From an uncultured Lachnospiraceae bacterium (GTDB lineage: Bacteria > Bacillota > Clostridia > Lachnospirales > Lachnospiraceae): a stretch of DNA of 6,653 nucleotides. The position numbers were made by a program, and so were the translations under genes. The DNA lies in NCBI GenBank assembly GCA_905233835.1, contig CAJOGB010000113.1, positions 1 through 6,653 of the forward strand. Direction: 5' to 3'. The notes beneath the pieces are model-generated. The model was not told where the DNA came from, searched no databases, and saw only the letters and a list, made by a program, of their open reading frames with translations. How positions within the stretch are numbered: position 1 is the stretch's first letter; the number at the start of each line of letters is the position of its first letter. Shown here in pieces: positions 4,181 through 6,653 of the stretch.

Positions 4181-5341
4181 ATGAAGATTTTATTTGTAAA
4201 CCTATTCGTTTCCTATAATTCTAACAGTGTCATTCGAAACTTAAAGAACATGGGACACGAAGTCATCGAAAAAACATATTACACCCCGGAAGATAACTAT
4301 AAGGACGACCGGCTTTATGACATGCTAAAAAAGGATGTAACTGACACCAAGTGCACCTGCGTCTTTACTACGAACATCTGGCCACTGGTTGCACGAGTTT
4401 GTCACGACCAACGAGTACCGTATTTGGCATGGAGCTATGACAGCCCCCAGAATCTGCCTACCAATCAGGATTTGGATTACGATACCAACTTCCTATTTAT
4501 TTTCGACCGCGCAGAGGTGGAGTTATATCATAAGGAAGGAATCGAACAGGTCTATCATTTACCCTTGGCTGCGGACGTGGATCGTTGGAACAAGATTAAG
4601 CCTTCCGGAAAGAGTTATGATGTATCTCTTCTTGGCACTTTATATGAGTCTACTCTACCTATGTTATTGTCCGGCATGGATGAATACTATTCCGGATATG
4701 TCAGCGGTCTGGTAGAAGCGCAGAAGAAGGTCTACGGATATTTCCTGGTGGATGATCTTTTGACGGATGAATTTATGGAAGGCTTAAACAAACTCTTCCG
4801 CGAGAAGAATCCAAAGATGGAAGAAGATGTTTCTAAGCGCCAAATGGCTTATTCCATCGGAAGTTATTTAACCTATATCGAACGATTATCTTTACTTCGT
4901 TTACTTGGAAGTCGCTGCGATATGCATTTGTTTTCTTCTAAAATTAAGGAAGAAACAAAACCGCTGTTAAAAGATATCACGATTCATGACTGGGTAAGTT
5001 ATGACACCGGAATGCCACAGGTGTTTAAGGATTCAAAGATTAACTTAAATCCTTCTCTTCGCATCATTCGAAGCGGTATTTCTCTTCGTTGTATGGATAT
5101 CTTAGGCTGCGGAGGCTTTTTGCTGTCCTCCTATCAGCCGGAGCTGGCGGAGTATTTTGTACCGGATGAAGAGGTGGTGCTGTATGATTCTATGGGAGAT
5201 GCGGTGGCCAAAACCATGTTTTATTTGGAACACGATGATATCCGTCAGGCAATAGCGCATAACGGATATGAAAAGGTAAAATCAGAATTTACCTATCAAA
5301 AGCAGTTACAAACCATGTTTGATACCGCAGGATTACAGTAG
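4181..5341 (+). CDS. CgeB/DUF3880-type glycosyltransferase (GT1)
   Basis: A 386-aa cytoplasmic protein without signal peptide or membrane segment. It begins MKILFVNLF, as GT-B glycosyltransferases often do, and has a DUF3880-like N-terminal half (LAWSYDSPQNL about residue 83; FIFDRAEVELY; HLPLAADVDRW). The C-terminal half is of the CgeB/Glyco_trans_1_2 type from about residue 286: KINLN, RSGISLR, DILGCGGFLLSSYQPE, then F.P.EEVVLY. In this family that part binds the nucleotide-sugar donor. The role inferred is sugar transfer to a surface polymer or glycoprotein; donor and acceptor are unknown. The paralogue GT2 begins at the equivalent point (MKVLFYRYG), which supports the start despite no Shine-Dalgarno. 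It is divergent from rpmG and is followed by GT2 after 29 bp. Confidence 0.5.
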   Translation: MKILFVNLFVSYNSNSVIRNLKNMGHEVIEKTYYTPEDNYKDDRLYDMLKKDVTDTKCTCVFTTNIWPLVARVCHDQRVPYLAWSYDSPQNLPTNQDLDYDTNFLFIFDRAEVELYHKEGIEQVYHLPLAADVDRWNKIKPSGKSYDVSLLGTLYESTLPMLLSGMDEYYSGYVSGLVEAQKKVYGYFLVDDLLTDEFMEGLNKLFREKNPKMEEDVSKRQMAYSIGSYLTYIERLSLLRLLGSRCDMHLFSSKIKEETKPLLKDITIHDWVSYDTGMPQVFKDSKINLNPSLRIIRSGISLRCMDILGCGGFLLSSYQPELAEYFVPDEEVVLYDSMGDAVAKTMFYLEHDDIRQAIAHNGYEKVKSEFTYQKQLQTMFDTAGLQ

Positions 5342-5370
5342 AAAGTATATAGGGGATTATATATAAGGAA

Positions 5371-6558
5371 ATGAAAGTTTTATTTTACCGTTACGGAAGC
5401 ATCTGCGAACCGGATATTATTGATACCTTTCGTGAGATGGGACTGGAAATCGATGAATACAGAAATGAAATGACCGTAAAGGATGAAGAACCCGGAGCCA
5501 TTGTATCGCGCCTAGGGGATTATCTGATGGATCATCCCTGCGATTTTATCTTTTCTATTAACTTCTTTCCTTATGTATCCGAGGTTGCAAATATTTTCCG
5601 TTTGCGATATTTGTGCTGGATTGTGGATTCTCCGGTTATGGAGTTATATTCCACTGCCATCGCAAACGAATGGAACCGCGTATTCTTATTCGATAAAGAA
5701 ATCTATAAGGAAATCGAACCTTTAAATCCGGGGCATGTATTTCATTTGCCCTTGGCGGCACGGACGGAGCCAAAAGAAGAGTTATTTGCAAAGACCGCTT
5801 CAGACGCGAAAAAGAAGTTTTCTCACGAAGTAGCTTTCGTTGGATCTTTATATACGGAAAAATGTCCTTATGATAAGTTATCCAAATCCGCACCGAAGGA
5901 ATTGACGGGATACTTGGACGGCATCATGGCTGCCCAGGAAAAGGTGTACGGCTACTATTTTATAGAAGATTTACTGACGGATGACATTGTTGAGCAGTTT
6001 ATCAAATACTTCCCCACCTTTTATCGCTATCCGGCGGAAAGTTTTTTAACAGATAAGAGAACTTTATCCCAGTTATATATAGGAAATAAAATTTCAGCAA
6101 ACGAGCGGGTGCATACCTTTACGCGTTTGGCAAAAGAGTTTGATGTCTCCATTTATACCGCCAGCGATACTTCAAAGATAACAGGCATCCATAACATGGG
6201 ATTGGCAAAGTCTTTAACGGAAATGCCGGTAATTTTCCACGAGTCAAAGATTAATCTAAATATTACTTCAAAAGCGATTCGCTCGGCACTGCCGCTTCGT
6301 ATTTTTGACATCTTAAGCTGCGGTGGATTTTGTGTTTCCAATTATCAGCCGGAGATTCCGGAGCTTTTTACACCGGGCGAAGACCTTGTAATGTACGGAA
6401 GCGAAGAAGAACTCTGCGACATCATCCGTTATTATTTTGAGCATGATAACGAGCGTAAAGAAATCGCACAAAACGGATTGGAAACATTAAAAGCGAATTA
6501 TACGTACGAAAAGCAGATTGCCAAGATGTTTGAAATGGCGTTCTTTGCGGACAAATAA
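5371..6558 (+). CDS. CgeB/DUF3880-type glycosyltransferase (GT2), paralogue of GT1
   Basis: 395 aa with the same plan as GT1: start MKVLFYRYGS, LCWIVDSPVMELYS near residue 85, HLPLAARTEPK, VAFVGSLYTEK, AAQEKVYGYYFIEDLLTDD, and from residue 293 KINLN, IRSALPLR, DILSCGGFCVSNYQPE, LFTPGEDLVMY. Counting by eye, the last 95 aligned residues of GT1 and GT2 share about 46 identities, so the pair arose by an old tandem duplication. The sharing also holds the motif VYGY(F/Y).(V/I)(D/E)DLLTD in mid-protein. Translation signals are modest: AAGGA directly before the ATG and AGGGG farther up, so coupling to GT1 is likely. The same operon is closed by the hairpin at 6573. A pair of like enzymes suggests two successive sugar additions, or the same linkage on different acceptors; that is inference. 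Confidence 0.5.
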   Translation: MKVLFYRYGSICEPDIIDTFREMGLEIDEYRNEMTVKDEEPGAIVSRLGDYLMDHPCDFIFSINFFPYVSEVANIFRLRYLCWIVDSPVMELYSTAIANEWNRVFLFDKEIYKEIEPLNPGHVFHLPLAARTEPKEELFAKTASDAKKKFSHEVAFVGSLYTEKCPYDKLSKSAPKELTGYLDGIMAAQEKVYGYYFIEDLLTDDIVEQFIKYFPTFYRYPAESFLTDKRTLSQLYIGNKISANERVHTFTRLAKEFDVSIYTASDTSKITGIHNMGLAKSLTEMPVIFHESKINLNITSKAIRSALPLRIFDILSCGGFCVSNYQPEIPELFTPGEDLVMYGSEEELCDIIRYYFEHDNERKEIAQNGLETLKANYTYEKQIAKMFEMAFFADK

Positions 6559-6567
6559 ATATTTTGT

Positions 6568-6596
6568 TTGACAGACCTAGTCTTCCATGGTATAGT
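6568..6596 (+). promoter_or_regulatory. Second copy of the rpmG promoter, facing out of the window
   Basis: TTGACA (6568-6573), 17 bp, TATAGT (6591-6596) with TGG in front, identical to the rpmG promoter. It would drive whatever lies beyond 6653; that gene is not visible. Confidence 0.5.
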
Positions 6597-6632
6597 ATTC
6601 GGGCGATGGAAGATTTTAGGTCTTTTTTTTTT
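6573..6632 (+). terminator. Terminator-like hairpin after GT2 (copy of the rpmG element)
   Basis: The 8 plus 7 bp stem (6573-6588 with 6606-6623) is followed by a ten-T run (6623-6632, first T paired). It starts 15 nt after the GT2 stop and is in the right orientation to end the GT1-GT2 transcript. The same bases hold an outward promoter. Confidence 0.5.
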
Positions 6633-6653
6633 GCAAGAAAGACCGACACTAAA

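Larger units (their letters stand above)
6566..6653 (+). repeat. 88-bp perfect inverted repeat, right copy (reaches window edge)
   Basis: Identical to the minus strand of 4142-4055. It begins 8 bp after the GT2 stop and is cut by the window end, so its full length is unknown. If it continued for a further 25 nt it would reach the copy of the rpmG start codon. Confidence 0.5.

Noticed and set aside
4143..6565. Phase-variation switch by inversion of the glycosyltransferase segment
   Set aside because: GT1's promoter lies inside the invertible stretch and both flanking copies are identical, so inversion would change neither GT1-GT2 nor rpmG promoter sequence. No recombinase gene is in the window. 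Inversion is possible but no on/off effect is expected.
1..6653. CRISPR arrays, insertion sequences, tRNA or rRNA genes, prophage parts
   Set aside because: No repeat-spacer pattern, transposase, cloverleaf or rRNA-like segment was seen on either strand.

Overview
The window reads as a chromosomal piece of a low-to-moderate GC Gram-positive bacterium of the Clostridia, most likely a Lachnospiraceae-type gut or rumen species. This rests on the style of the ribosomal proteins (zinc-ribbon L33, 67-aa SecE, L10 with an acidic tail, an L10-leader attenuator), strong AGGAGG ribosome binding sites, and the LicD and CgeB-like glycosyltransferases beside them. The genus cannot be named from this sequence.

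Layout. Positions 1-547 (minus) hold the N-terminal 182 codons of a LicD-family gene that runs off the left edge. Positions 549-670 carry a strong terminator for the ribosomal operon and a small hairpin. Positions 671-4030 (all minus, read right to left) are the conserved cluster rpmG-secE-nusG-rplK-rplA, followed by an internal promoter with an L10-leader attenuator and then rplJ-rplL. rpoB, the usual next gene, is absent: rplL is followed by a terminator and licD. Positions 4031-4180 are a divergent control region. It contains a consensus promoter for rpmG set inside a terminator-like hairpin, and an extended -10 promoter that would start GT1 mRNA at or next to its ATG. Positions 4181-6558 (plus) are two tandem paralogous CgeB/DUF3880-type glycosyltransferases. 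Positions 6566-6653 are an exact inverted copy of the 88 bp upstream of rpmG, running to the window edge.

How it works together. The minus-strand cluster makes the 50S stalk and L1-arm proteins (L11, L1, L10, L7/L12), L33, the transcription factor NusG and the translocon subunit SecE. rplJ-rplL can be made from their own promoter under L10 feedback. The flanking genes probably decorate surface glycans: LicD-type phospho-substituent transfer and two glycosyl transfers.

Most notable: (1) the 88-bp perfect inverted repeat flanking the glycosyltransferase pair, which is either a real inverted duplication or a fold-back/assembly artefact; (2) a promoter whose 17-bp spacer is the left arm of a 15-bp terminator stem and whose -10 lies in the loop; (3) an L11 that cleanly lacks the near-invariant GQxGV pentapeptide next to the thiopeptide/GTPase-factor contact helix; (4) an L10 with a 44-residue Ala/Glu/Pro tail.
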